Origin: Olleya namhaensis
Lineage (GTDB): Bacteria > Bacteroidota > Bacteroidia > Flavobacteriales > Flavobacteriaceae
Assembly: GCF_900114005.1 (NCBI RefSeq)
Contig: NZ_FORM01000006.1
Location: forward strand, 124,001 to 188,000
Direction of reading: 5' to 3'
Length of the DNA stretch: 64,000 bases
Position 1 is the first letter of the stretch. Every line of letters begins with the position of its first letter. A program made the position numbers and the translations under genes. Positions 50,755-59,524 of this stretch are shown here, in pieces. The notes under the pieces were generated by a model, which saw only the letters and a program-made list of their open reading frames with translations, made no database searches and was not told the origin of the DNA.

Positions 50755-52701
50755 TTGTATTACTCTAATAAAAAACCACTTAGCTTGATCACATCCCAAC
50801 TAAAAAATCATCTCGTCGTTCTTTTTATATTAACCTCAACATTTGTTTTATCTCAGACTAAGTTTAAACGTGTATTAACTTCGGAAACGGATTTTAATGC
50901 CTTAAAAACATCTCCAAATACTAATAAATATGGGAATATTGATGCTTTAAAAGTCGTTTTTGATATTAAAGAACAACAACTCTATTTTATCAACAGTAAA
51001 AACTACAAATACCACTACCATTTTTGTAAAGGGTATTTAGAGATCCCAGAAACTTTAAGAGAATTTAATAATTCTAACTACAAAGCGCAGCATAAAAACA
51101 AACGCTTTTTATTGGGAAACATAAATCATTATTTAGCTAACAACACCTACAACCTTGAGCTTTCTCCTATTGATGATATGCAAATTGCAGACATTAAAAC
51201 ATTTTACGAAGCCATCAAAAAAGCAACATATTTCAAAACCTTTAATTTCTTTCTAAATACTGCAAGATTAGAACAACTAGAAGCTGTTTTAGACATTCCC
51301 ACAATATCTGCTTCCAATTTATATGGCGACCAAACATATCAAGCGGTAAGTACTCAAAAAAGTTATGGCTGCTTAAAATTTGTTGCTGTTGATTCGTTAA
51401 AACAAAACAATATTTCTAAACATGATATAATTGTTATAAATCAACCTATCCTAGAATTACCTATTACTGCTGGCGTTATAACCACTATTTTGCAAACACC
51501 ATTAAGTCACATTTCTGTATTAGGAAAAAACAGACAAATTCCAATCGCAGCTTATACTAAAGCCATGCAATCTGATATTTTAAAAAGCTTCAACAATCAA
51601 TATGTTTCTTTTGAAGTGGCTTTAGACACCTTTTACATCAAACCAATCTCTAAAGAATTGTTTGAAAGAAAAACTAAAAAACAGAAAAAATCGACGTTGT
51701 TTCTAGAAAAAAACACAGCGATAAAAACCTTAATTAATGCAGACAATTTAAATCAAAACTCAATAAACACCGTTGGTGGCAAAGCTGCTAACTTTGGTGT
51801 GTTATATGATTTAGCTAAAAAAGAAGCCTTTAAAATTCCGGAATCGGCATTTGCTATTCCGTTTTACTATTATGAAGCACATCTAAAAACGTCTGGAGCA
51901 GACAGCTTAGTCAAGCAAATGATTTATGATTACAAAATCAATCAAGATGCTAATAAACTAACAGAGCAACTAAAAACAATTCAGAAACTAATAAAAAAGA
52001 CACCTTTAGATCCTGAATTAATATCTAATGTCGAAGCCAAAATTAAAAGTTTAGGAGACGAGACACGCTTACGATTTAGAAGCTCGACAAATGCAGAAGA
52101 TATTGTTGGGTTTTCGGGAGCAGGATTATACGACTCTAAAACAGGTATTGTTGGTAGCAAGAAAAAATCTATTGAAAAAGCAATCAGAAAAGTATGGTCA
52201 AGCCTATGGTATGAGCGTGCCTTTTTAGAACGAGACTACTTCAATATTGACCAAAATAGCATTGCAATGGGTATTTTAGTGCACCGCTCCTTCCCTAACG
52301 AGAAAGCCAATGGTGTTGCTATTACCAAAAATTTATATCGAAAAAACTACCTAGGAACCGTTATTAATGTCCAAGTTGGAGAAGCTAGTGTTGTTCAACC
52401 TGAAGATGGTGTGACCTGCGACCAAATTATTTGCTATTCTGGATCGTCTTCTAAATTATATAACGAAAAACGTATTGTCGAAATCATATCACACTCTAAC
52501 CTTAACAATGGTAAATTAGTAATGACTGAAGCCGAAATAATTACACTCTCCGAACAATTAGAAAAAATCAAAAAACACTATTACTATAACGTGTATAAAT
52601 CCAAACAGAAGTACTTAGAGTTTGGTTTGGATATAGAATTTAAACTAGATGGAGCGGATAGAGAATTATATATAAAGCAGGTAAGATATTTTAACGATTA
52701 A
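50755..52701 (+). CDS. Exported PEP-dikinase-like protein (swivel domain before ATP-binding domain)
   Basis: 648 residues from TTG at 50755; TTG at 50785 would also work, and both give a signal peptide ending FILTSTFVLSQ. Residues about 215-285 are a phosphohistidine swivel domain (TPLSHISVLGKNRQIPIAA, with the active His). Residues about 340-648 are a PEP/pyruvate-dikinase ATP-binding domain (TVGGKAANFGVLYDLAK, LRFRSSTNAEDIVGFSGAG, KVWSSLWYERAF, VQVGEASVV). The order is reversed relative to PEP synthase and resembles that of glucan dikinases. No PEP-binding barrel is present. Export with an ATP-dependent fold is odd; the acceptor is unknown. Confidence 0.8.
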   Translation: MYYSNKKPLSLITSQLKNHLVVLFILTSTFVLSQTKFKRVLTSETDFNALKTSPNTNKYGNIDALKVVFDIKEQQLYFINSKNYKYHYHFCKGYLEIPETLREFNNSNYKAQHKNKRFLLGNINHYLANNTYNLELSPIDDMQIADIKTFYEAIKKATYFKTFNFFLNTARLEQLEAVLDIPTISASNLYGDQTYQAVSTQKSYGCLKFVAVDSLKQNNISKHDIIVINQPILELPITAGVITTILQTPLSHISVLGKNRQIPIAAYTKAMQSDILKSFNNQYVSFEVALDTFYIKPISKELFERKTKKQKKSTLFLEKNTAIKTLINADNLNQNSINTVGGKAANFGVLYDLAKKEAFKIPESAFAIPFYYYEAHLKTSGADSLVKQMIYDYKINQDANKLTEQLKTIQKLIKKTPLDPELISNVEAKIKSLGDETRLRFRSSTNAEDIVGFSGAGLYDSKTGIVGSKKKSIEKAIRKVWSSLWYERAFLERDYFNIDQNSIAMGILVHRSFPNEKANGVAITKNLYRKNYLGTVINVQVGEASVVQPEDGVTCDQIICYSGSSSKLYNEKRIVEIISHSNLNNGKLVMTEAEIITLSEQLEKIKKHYYYNVYKSKQKYLEFGLDIEFKLDGADRELYIKQVRYFND

Positions 52702-53006
52702 GTAACAAATTATGGTAATGCCAAGTTATAACGACTACTTCCCTAACTCTAATGGCTAACAACTAGACTTTTAAGCTATATTAAGCCTATGCACTGCCTT
52801 TTTAGAGATAAAACGGGTATTTATAAAGACTATTAAAAATCACTAAAACTAAAGCTTACTATAGCTAATTGCATATCAAATAGCTACACTAAATTTAAAC
52901 AAATAAAGCCCTTTATTAATTCCAAAATTTAATTTTAAATTTTAAAAGTCCCTTTTTTATTACTACCTTGAAAACATTGAACTATCAACCAAAACCATAA
53001 AACAAC
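52702..53006. other. Intergenic stretch without a gene
   Basis: About 305 bp, AT-rich. Several stop codons in all frames and no hairpin with a T-run. The only promoter-like string is TACCTTGA near 52973, close to the next start. Confidence 0.5.
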
Positions 53007-53408
53007 ATGGGAATATTCCATTATTACGATATAGGTAATGCCGAAATTTATGTTTTTGATGACTTTCTAATTAAACAGGTCAAAGAAGGTGCTTTTATCA
53101 GTGATGATGAAACAGAGTTATTTGTTGAAATAATAGAAAAACATTTCAAGAATAAAAATTTTGCTTTTATTTCCAACCGTGTCGCCTCTTATACTATTAA
53201 TCCTTTAGTTTATAATGCAGCAAAAGAAATTTCAAATTTAGTTGCTTTTGCGGTTATTAGTACTGACGAAAAAATGCGTGAAACTTCCAGGTTTGAAAAC
53301 AAATTTCATAACAAACCGTTTGAGCTTTTCGAAAATTTAAGCGATACCATACTTTGGACGTCTAAAATTATAAAACAAGAAGACGAGAAAAAGTCTGAAA
53401 TTTTATAA
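53007..53408 (+). CDS. STAS/SpoIIAA-like hypothetical protein
   Basis: 133 residues, soluble. It alternates strands and helices: NAEIYVFDDFLIKQVKEG, FAFISNRVASYTINPLVY, LVAFAVISTDEKMRET and the C-terminal helix ILWTSKIIKQ. The arrangement resembles the SpoIIAA/STAS-like fold used by several short flavobacterial proteins, but no motif settles it. No neighbours on the same strand. Function unknown. Confidence 0.55.
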   Translation: MGIFHYYDIGNAEIYVFDDFLIKQVKEGAFISDDETELFVEIIEKHFKNKNFAFISNRVASYTINPLVYNAAKEISNLVAFAVISTDEKMRETSRFENKFHNKPFELFENLSDTILWTSKIIKQEDEKKSEIL

Positions 53409-53417
53409 ATGGATTGA

Positions 53418-53987
53418 TTAAAAGCTAAATTCTAAAACTAGAATACGTCTATGAAAATAATCAGTATAATCTGATCTCAGATTTATAAGACCAAGAACAG
53501 CTAATTCATTAGGCATTAAACCGGCAGCCTCTCTTCTATTCCAATAATTAGTAATAAAACTATCATCACCTTTTATTTTATAAAGTGCTTTCATGTACTT
53601 CCCAATGTTATTAGCTTCTAATATTTTAGTTGAATCTTTAGATTCTGATAAGTTACTGTAGCGATAAACTTCATCCCATAAACCACTTTCATGGAATTCT
53701 TTATTTGTTTTATTTGACTGAAATTCAAACTTTTTAGGGTCCTCAATTTGAATAGAAAGTAAATCAATCAAATACTTTTTATAAGCAATATCAACAGATA
53801 AATCAGGATACATTTTAGTTAAATTATTTTCAAAATCTAACACAAGTGCATTAAGAGATGCTACTTGTCTCTCTCCAAGTATATCCTCAAATATCGCAAC
53901 CCTTTTTTCTGATATAGTTTTAGAACACCCAAGTGTTAAAAGAAAAAGAAGTACAATTTGAATTTTATATGTTTTAAAAACTATCAA
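53418..53987 (-). CDS. Lipoprotein, unknown
   Basis: 189 residues. Signal sequence IVLLFLLTLGC with a lipidated Cys at about 21. The mature part is helical, with ERQVASLNALVLDFENNL, YKKYLIDLLSIQI and a charged stretch KFEFQSNKTNKEF. Located 20 bp after mqo on the same strand, so read-through is possible. No family recognised. Confidence 0.6.
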   Translation of the reverse strand: MIVFKTYKIQIVLLFLLTLGCSKTISEKRVAIFEDILGERQVASLNALVLDFENNLTKMYPDLSVDIAYKKYLIDLLSIQIEDPKKFEFQSNKTNKEFHESGLWDEVYRYSNLSESKDSTKILEANNIGKYMKALYKIKGDDSFITNYWNRREAAGLMPNELAVLGLINLRSDYTDYFHRRILVLEFSF

Positions 53988-54007
53988 ATTTCTATTTTAT
54001 TTTTTAC

Positions 54008-55495
54008 TTACAATTTTAAAGCTACTGCACTCTTTTTTAATTGTGCTTTAAACAAGTCTTCTGTAACCTCAATATTATAAAAAGGAATCATTTTATCCAT
54101 TACCGTCTTACCTTCTTCAGAGTTTAATAGTTCTGGAAAGGCTTTTTCTAAGACCTGTAACATTACAGACGTTGCTGTAGATGCTCCCGGAGAAGCACCA
54201 AGTAAGCAAGTAATACTACCATCTTTACTACTTACTACTTCCGTACCAAATTGTAAAACACCACCTTCAAATTCGTCCTTTTTAATAATCTGAACACGTT
54301 GTCCAGCTACTAAGATTTCCCAGTCATCACTATTAGCATCTTTAACAAATTTGCGTAACTCTTTCATACGGTCTTCATGAGAGGAAGTTACCTGTTCTAT
54401 CAAATATTTAGTTAAAGGTAAATTATGCCAAAAAGCACCTAATAAAGGTGAGATATTGTCAAATTTAACCGATTTAAACAAATCAAAATTAGAACCTTCT
54501 TTTAAAAACTTAGGACTAAAACCTGCAAATGGACCAAAAAGCAATTCGCGTTTTCCGTTTATATATCTAGTATCTAAATGCGGTGTAGACATTGGTGGAT
54601 CGCCAAGTCCTGCCTTACTATATACCTTAGCGTTATGTTGTTTTATAATGGCTTCGTTTTTACAAACCAACCATTCCCCACTTATTGGAAAACCACCATA
54701 CCCTTCTTTTTCATCAATTTCTACTTTTTGCAATAACAATAAGCTACCACCTCCTGCTCCAATAAAAACATGTTTAGATTCTAGATTATGTTTTTGGTTA
54801 GTTTCAAGATTTTCTATTTCTACAGTCCAATCAATATCTGGACTTGGATCAATATCTTTAACTTCCATATTACAATATACAGGTGTATCAAATTTGGTTT
54901 CTAAAATATTGAATAATGTTTTTGTTAATGTACCATAATTAACCTCTGTACCTCTATCAATTCTAGAAGCAGCCATTACCTCATCCTCGTCTCTGTTATT
55001 CATAATTAACGGAAACCATTCTTTCATTTTACTCTTATCCTTTGTAAATTGGATAGTATCAAACATAAAATGATGTTTCATGGTATTAAAACGATGCTCT
55101 AAATAATCTGCATTTTCTTTACCTAAAACCCAACTATGGTGTGGCACTGAAGCAATAAAACTATCAGGATCTTCAATTAAGCCATGCGTCGCTAAATAGC
55201 TCCAAAACTGTTTAGACTCTTCAAACTGTTGACAAATTTTAATAGCTTTATCAATGACTACTTTACCGTCTTCTTCAGGGCAATAATTAAGTTCGCAAAG
55301 CGCAGAATGTCCCGTACCTGCATTATTCCAAGCTGCAGAACTCTCTTGAGCCACCTCACTAAGACGCTCCACAATTAACACCTTTAAATCTGGTTTTAGC
55401 AGTTTAGAAATCAGTGCCAATGTTGCACTCATAATTCCACCTCCAACACAAATTAAATCGTATTCTTGTTTACTATCTAGTTTAGCTTTGCTCAT
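54008..55495 (-). CDS. mqo: Malate:quinone oxidoreductase
   Basis: 495 residues. It oxidises malate to oxaloacetate and reduces quinone at the inner face of the membrane, an FAD-dependent step that substitutes for malate dehydrogenase. Seen: DLICVGGGIMSATLAL (FAD-binding), AAWNNAGTGHSALCELNY, VFIGAGGGSLLLLQK, SGEWLVCKN, FGPFAGFSPKFL, LVAGQRVQIIK and LLGASPGASTATSVM. Start at MSKAKLDSKQEY gives the normal family length. Single gene, with a lipoprotein gene following. Confidence 0.96.
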   Translation of the reverse strand: MSKAKLDSKQEYDLICVGGGIMSATLALISKLLKPDLKVLIVERLSEVAQESSAAWNNAGTGHSALCELNYCPEEDGKVVIDKAIKICQQFEESKQFWSYLATHGLIEDPDSFIASVPHHSWVLGKENADYLEHRFNTMKHHFMFDTIQFTKDKSKMKEWFPLIMNNRDEDEVMAASRIDRGTEVNYGTLTKTLFNILETKFDTPVYCNMEVKDIDPSPDIDWTVEIENLETNQKHNLESKHVFIGAGGGSLLLLQKVEIDEKEGYGGFPISGEWLVCKNEAIIKQHNAKVYSKAGLGDPPMSTPHLDTRYINGKRELLFGPFAGFSPKFLKEGSNFDLFKSVKFDNISPLLGAFWHNLPLTKYLIEQVTSSHEDRMKELRKFVKDANSDDWEILVAGQRVQIIKKDEFEGGVLQFGTEVVSSKDGSITCLLGASPGASTATSVMLQVLEKAFPELLNSEEGKTVMDKMIPFYNIEVTEDLFKAQLKKSAVALKL

Positions 55496-55552
55496 TATAT
55501 CCTAATTTTTCTTTAAATATAAATAAGTCCAGTGATATATTAATTCTGAAAC

Positions 55553-55583
55553 AAAAAAAAGACTACAAATTGTAGTCTTTTTA
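55553..55583 (-). terminator. Terminator of ompW
   Basis: AAAAAGACTACAA and TTGTAGTCTTTTT with a minimal loop and T-runs on both sides. It lies 20 bp past the ompW stop, and could also serve a plus-strand transcript. Confidence 0.88.
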
Positions 55584-55601
55584 ATTTAACCTAAGCTATT
55601 A

Positions 55602-56219
55602 TTATAACTTAACACCAATACCAACACCTATAATTAATGGGTTAATATCAACATCTACAGGCAACATAACATCTCCTGTATTAACCGTTACATCTGTACT
55701 TAATAATAATTGTTTAATATCAAAATTGATAAACCATTTATCGTTTAAGTTGTAGTCAATCCCTGCTTGGAAAGAAAAACCAACAGAATTATCGTAATCC
55801 ATACCTACAACATCTCCTGAATCTTCTCCATAAAAAATAGTGTAGTTTACACCTGCTCCAACATAAGGTTTAAAATCTCCTGCGTAAAAATGGTATTGCA
55901 AATTTAACGTTGGTGGTAATAACCATACATACCCTAAATCTGTTTCACCTACCTCAACATCATGTTTAGTGGTTGCTAAAATTAGTTCTGCTGCCCAATG
56001 CTTAGTAAAAAAGTATGTAAAATCTAACTCAGGCACTACGGTCGTAGAAATATCCACATCTGCACCATCAAGATCATCACCAGGAGATGGTATTACACCA
56101 GCCACTCTAAATCTTGCCTGCCATTTATTAAAATCAGTGTCATTTGATACTGTATCCTGCGCATGCGCGTTTAATCCAAATAAACCGACTACTAAGACTG
56201 CTAAAAATATTTTTTTCAT
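55602..56219 (-). CDS. ompW: OmpW-like outer-membrane protein
   Basis: 205 residues. Signal peptide MKKIFLAVLVVGLFGLNAHA. Eight-stranded barrel of the OmpW type: WQARFRVAGVIPSPGDD, DFTYFFTKHWAAELILATT, YVWLLPPTLNLQYHF, FKPYVGAGVNYTIF, VGFSFQAGIDYNLNDKW and a C-terminal GIGVKL. Small hydrophobic molecules pass laterally through this barrel; in enterobacteria ompW is controlled by FNR and responds to oxygen. Here the promoter has TGAC-N4-GTCA and a perfect TAATTTTG at the same spacing as the stress-block genes. Symbol by family and length. Confidence 0.9.
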   Translation of the reverse strand: MKKIFLAVLVVGLFGLNAHAQDTVSNDTDFNKWQARFRVAGVIPSPGDDLDGADVDISTTVVPELDFTYFFTKHWAAELILATTKHDVEVGETDLGYVWLLPPTLNLQYHFYAGDFKPYVGAGVNYTIFYGEDSGDVVGMDYDNSVGFSFQAGIDYNLNDKWFINFDIKQLLLSTDVTVNTGDVMLPVDVDINPLIIGVGIGVKL

Positions 56220-56251
56220 AATATAATTGATTTGTTGTTTGTTTTATACCA

Positions 56252-56294
56252 CAAAATTACGGGAGACTAAAAGCTTAAAAGCTGACTTTTGTCA
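56252..56294 (-). promoter_or_regulatory. CRP/FNR-type box and -7 element of ompW
   Basis: Perfect palindrome TGAC-TTTT-GTCA at 56283-56294, 23 bp, then TAATTTTG (56259-56252 on the minus strand), a full TAnnTTTG match. It is 33 kb from the nearest of the other five sites, yet the spacing is the same to the base. Confidence 0.75.
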
Positions 56295-56399
56295 TTGTTT
56301 AAGTAAGTTTTTTTGTTGTTTTTGCAGTATAAAATTCTACTAAAAGTAACCCCTGCCTTTTAATCAAAAACCATTAACTTTATATCTTAATTTATTTAG

Positions 56400-57071
56400 A
56401 TGAAACCATTAAGCAAGTACATAGATCACACCATATTAAAAGCTACAGCTACTAAAACAGATATTATAAAATTGTGTCAAGAAGCCAAGGAGCACGATTT
56501 TTTTTCCGTTTGTGTAAATAGTTGTTATGTTAGTTTGGCTAAAGCCGAATTAAAAAATAGTGCTGTCAAAGTCTGCAGCGTTATTGGTTTTCCTTTAGGT
56601 GCCATGAGTACTATTGCTAAAGTTGAAGAAACTAAACAAGCCCTAAAAGATGGTGCGGATGAGATTGATATGGTTTTAAATATAGGTCTTTTAAAAAGCG
56701 AAGATTTTGATGCTGTTTATAAAGACATTGACGCTGTAAAGAAAGTAATGCCTAACAACACATTAAAAGTGATTTTAGAAACTTGCTATTTAAATGACCT
56801 AGACATTAGTAAAGCCAGTGCATTAGCAATTCAGGCTAAAGCCGAATTTATAAAAACGTCGACAGGTTTTGGAACTGGAGGTGCAACTATAGAAGCTATT
56901 ACTTTAATGAAAAACGCCATTAATAACGGTAACACAAAAATAAAAGCCTCCGGAGGTATTAGAGATACAGATACCGCTTTACAGTATATTAATCTTGGTG
57001 TTGACCGTATTGGTACATCTAACGGAATTGCAATTGTAACCGGCCAAGCTTCGGGAGATAAAAGTTATTAA
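56400..57071 (+). CDS. deoC: Deoxyribose-phosphate aldolase
   Basis: 223 residues. It splits 2-deoxyribose 5-phosphate into glyceraldehyde 3-phosphate and acetaldehyde in nucleoside catabolism. Seen: DHTILKATATKTDI near the start, VCSVIGFPLGAMST, GADEIDMVLNIG, VILETCYLN, FIKTSTGFGTGGAT (Schiff-base Lys) and IKASGGIRD. Followed after 35 bp by deoD, so the two form a salvage pair. Confidence 0.96.
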   Translation: MKPLSKYIDHTILKATATKTDIIKLCQEAKEHDFFSVCVNSCYVSLAKAELKNSAVKVCSVIGFPLGAMSTIAKVEETKQALKDGADEIDMVLNIGLLKSEDFDAVYKDIDAVKKVMPNNTLKVILETCYLNDLDISKASALAIQAKAEFIKTSTGFGTGGATIEAITLMKNAINNGNTKIKASGGIRDTDTALQYINLGVDRIGTSNGIAIVTGQASGDKSY

Positions 57072-57106
57072 TCTCAAGCGTAAGCATTTCACCTTAAAAA
57101 ATAATT

Positions 57107-57805
57107 ATGAGTATACATATTGGAGCCCAAAAGGGCGATGTTGCAGAAACTATATTGTTACCAGGAGATCCTTTACGTGCTAAATGGATTGCCGAAACCT
57201 TTTTTGAAAATCCTGTTTGCTTTAATAACGTTAGAGGCATGCTTGGCTATACAGGAATGTATCAAGGTAAACGCGTGTCTGTAATGGGTACAGGAATGGG
57301 CGTGCCTAGTATTTCTATTTATGCACATGAGCTAATTACACAATTTGGTGTAAAAAACCTGATTCGTGTTGGTAGTGCTGGTTCTTACCAAGAACATATC
57401 AAGATTAGAGATGTTGTTTTAGCTATGGCAGCATCCTCAAATTCTGGAATAAACACGCTTAGATTTGGAGGTGCCGATTATGCACCTACTGCTAGTTTTG
57501 AATTGTTTCAAAAAGCGGTGGACGCTGCAAAAAACAAAAACATAGCCATTAAAGCAGGTAATGTTTTTACCTCTGACGAGTTTTATACGGATGATTTTGA
57601 GTCCTACAAAAAATGGAGTAAATTTGGTGTGCTTTGTGTAGAGATGGAAACTGCTGGTTTATATACCGTAGCTGCCAAACACAATGTAAATGCATTAACG
57701 ATATGTACTATTTCAGACTCGTTAGTTACAGGAGAAAAAACGACTAGTAAAGAACGAGAAACCACTTTTAAAGACATGATAAACATTGCTTTAGAATTAG
57801 CCTAA
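57107..57805 (+). CDS. deoD: Purine-nucleoside phosphorylase, DeoD type
   Basis: 232 residues. Phosphorolysis of purine (deoxy)nucleosides. [20 protein letters not shown] at the start, the phosphate-binding [44 protein letters not shown] and VEMETAGLY (substrate Glu) are as in hexameric bacterial enzymes. The released deoxyribose 1-phosphate feeds DeoC (upstream) via a phosphopentomutase not present in the window. Together they return purine nucleosides to central carbon. Confidence 0.95.
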   Translation: MSIHIGAQKGDVAETILLPGDPLRAKWIAETFFENPVCFNNVRGMLGYTGMYQGKRVSVMGTGMGVPSISIYAHELITQFGVKNLIRVGSAGSYQEHIKIRDVVLAMAASSNSGINTLRFGGADYAPTASFELFQKAVDAAKNKNIAIKAGNVFTSDEFYTDDFESYKKWSKFGVLCVEMETAGLYTVAAKHNVNALTICTISDSLVTGEKTTSKERETTFKDMINIALELA

Positions 57806-57814
57806 TATTGACTT

Positions 57815-58324
57815 ATGAAAAAACTACTACTTCTATTTTTAGTATTCCTTTTTACCTTTTCTGCACAAGCACAGCAAGATGATAACACGTCAACCACAAC
57901 GTATTATTTTATTAGACATGCAGAAAAAGATAGAAGCGATGCCACAAACCATAATCCACAACTAATTAAAAAAGGAAAACGTCGTGCAAGAAAATGGAAA
58001 CGTTATTTTAAAAAAATACAGATAGACGCCATCTACTCTACTAACTACAAACGCACTTTAGGAACTGCTTTTCCGACGTCAAAAAACAAAAAATTACCTG
58101 TAATTGCATACAATCCAAACGCTATAGATTATGACGATTTTAAAAAACAAACCAAAGGGCAATCCGTTTTAATTGTTGGACACAGTAATACAACACCAAG
58201 ATTTGTAAACGCCATAATAAATCAAGAAAAACACGAAGATATTGACGACGCTATAAATAGCAAACTGTTTATAGTAACCATTACTAACGGAAAAATTACA
58301 GATCAAGTTATAGACCTTAAATAA
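57815..58324 (+). CDS. Exported histidine phosphatase family protein
   Basis: 169 residues. Signal peptide MKKLLLLFLVFLFTFSAQA. Histidine phosphatase (phosphoglycerate mutase-like) fold: catalytic RHAEKDRSD, IYSTNYKRTLGTAFP and VLIVGHSNTTPRF with the second His. Acts in the periplasm, on an unknown phosphoester. It follows deoD after 9 bp and overlaps the GNAT gene by 1 bp (TAATG), so it is part of this operon. It could hydrolyse nucleotides outside the cell to nourish the salvage pathway; inference only. Confidence 0.85.
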   Translation: MKKLLLLFLVFLFTFSAQAQQDDNTSTTTYYFIRHAEKDRSDATNHNPQLIKKGKRRARKWKRYFKKIQIDAIYSTNYKRTLGTAFPTSKNKKLPVIAYNPNAIDYDDFKKQTKGQSVLIVGHSNTTPRFVNAIINQEKHEDIDDAINSKLFIVTITNGKITDQVIDLK

Positions 58325-58827
58325 TGCTAAACTTAAGTCCTGTTACCGTTGCTAAGCATGAAGTATTGCTGCAATTAATGCAACGTATTTATCCACCAGC
58401 CTACAGACAGCTTTGGAAAAACAACGATTGCAATTGGTACATAAACTCACAATACAACCTTAAGCACGTCACTAAAGAATTAGACGTTAAAAACACCGAT
58501 TACTTTTTTATCCAATACAATACTATAACCATTGGTATTTTAAGGTTGGTACATCAAATACCAGAGGCAACAACCAAATTACACCGTTTGTATCTAGATC
58601 ACGATTATCAAGGATTAGGTCTAGGAAAACAATTAATGCAACTGTCAGAAAACCGCGCAAAAGCAAATCAATCCACCTCTATCTGGTTAGAAGCTATGGA
58701 TACACAATTACAAGCTTTAAATTTTTATAAAAAATGTGGCTTTAAAATTGTAGACTCCTATGCGTTGGATTTTGAATTAATTATGGACCCTTTTAAAGGG
58801 ATGCATAAAATGACTAAACAATTATAA
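58324..58827 (+). CDS. GNAT acetyltransferase
   Basis: 167 residues. Acetyl-CoA binding loop DYQGLGLGKQLMQLSENRA (Q/RxxGxG/A motif), preceded by LHRLYLDHDYQG and followed by SIWLEAMDTQLQALNFYKK, then CGFKIVDSYALDFELI. Substrate not determinable. Overlaps the phosphatase gene by 1 bp. Confidence 0.88.
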   Translation: MLNLSPVTVAKHEVLLQLMQRIYPPAYRQLWKNNDCNWYINSQYNLKHVTKELDVKNTDYFFIQYNTITIGILRLVHQIPEATTKLHRLYLDHDYQGLGLGKQLMQLSENRAKANQSTSIWLEAMDTQLQALNFYKKCGFKIVDSYALDFELIMDPFKGMHKMTKQL

Positions 58828-58848
58828 TTACTTTAACTTCAATTTTAT

Positions 58849-58856
58849 TAGCTTTG
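58849..58856 (+). promoter_or_regulatory. -7 promoter element of smpB, very close to the start codon
   Basis: TAGCTTTG, a full TAnnTTTG match, ends 5 bp before the ATG at 58862. Transcription would then begin at or next to the A of the start codon, giving a leaderless mRNA. Confidence 0.55.
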
Positions 58857-58861
58857 CACCA

Positions 58862-59320
58862 ATGCAAAAAAAGATAAACATACTTAATAAAAAGGCTAAA
58901 TTTCAATATGAAATTTTAGATAAATACACTGCTGGAATCGTTTTATCCGGAACAGAAATTAAATCTATTAGAAACAGTCAAGCATCTATCGCCGAATCTT
59001 TTTGCGAGTTTAATGAGCGTGGTGAGCTATTTGTAATTAACATGAATATCCAAGAGTATGCTTATGGTAATTATTACAACCACAGACCAAAAGCAGAACG
59101 TAAGTTACTTTTAAACAAAAAAGAACTTAAAAAAATGCTTAAAGAAGTTAATACGTCAGGTTTAACTATCATTCCTTTGCGCTTATTTTTAAACGAAAAA
59201 GGTTTCGCCAAATTAGATATTGCGTTAGCAAAAGGTAAAAAACTGTATGATAAGCGCGAAACAATGAAGGATAGAGATAACAAACGTGATCTAGATCGTA
59301 TTAAAAAATCGTTTAACTAA
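58862..59320 (+). CDS. smpB: SsrA-binding protein SmpB
   Basis: 152 residues. Binds tmRNA for trans-translation of stalled ribosomes. Seen: INILNKKAKFQYEILDKYTA, GIVLSGTEIKSIRNSQASI, AYGNYYNHRPKAERKLLLNK, SGLTIIPLRLFLNEKGFAKL and the basic C-terminal tail KGKKLYDKRETMKDRDNKRD that enters the A site. Full length. tmRNA (ssrA) is not in this window. Confidence 0.97.
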   Translation: MQKKINILNKKAKFQYEILDKYTAGIVLSGTEIKSIRNSQASIAESFCEFNERGELFVINMNIQEYAYGNYYNHRPKAERKLLLNKKELKKMLKEVNTSGLTIIPLRLFLNEKGFAKLDIALAKGKKLYDKRETMKDRDNKRDLDRIKKSFN

Positions 59321-59524
59321 ACACCTCTTTTTCTTAATCTGCTTCCTGTTTATGCTTTGGTTTCAACTAAAACAAAAACGGTACACAGCAACAGCTTTAG
59401 TTTTCTATTTAAAAAAAACTTTATAATTTCTATAACAATATTCAATTTCAATAAGTTATATGTTTGAAGGCAGGCAACCTTTTTTAATAAAAAAGCGTCT
59501 ATACTAATAAACAACCAACTTTAA

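Noticed and set aside
54456-54938. Plus-strand open frame of 160 codons within mqo
   Set aside because: Antisense to a well-matched full-length mqo gene, with no independent signal.
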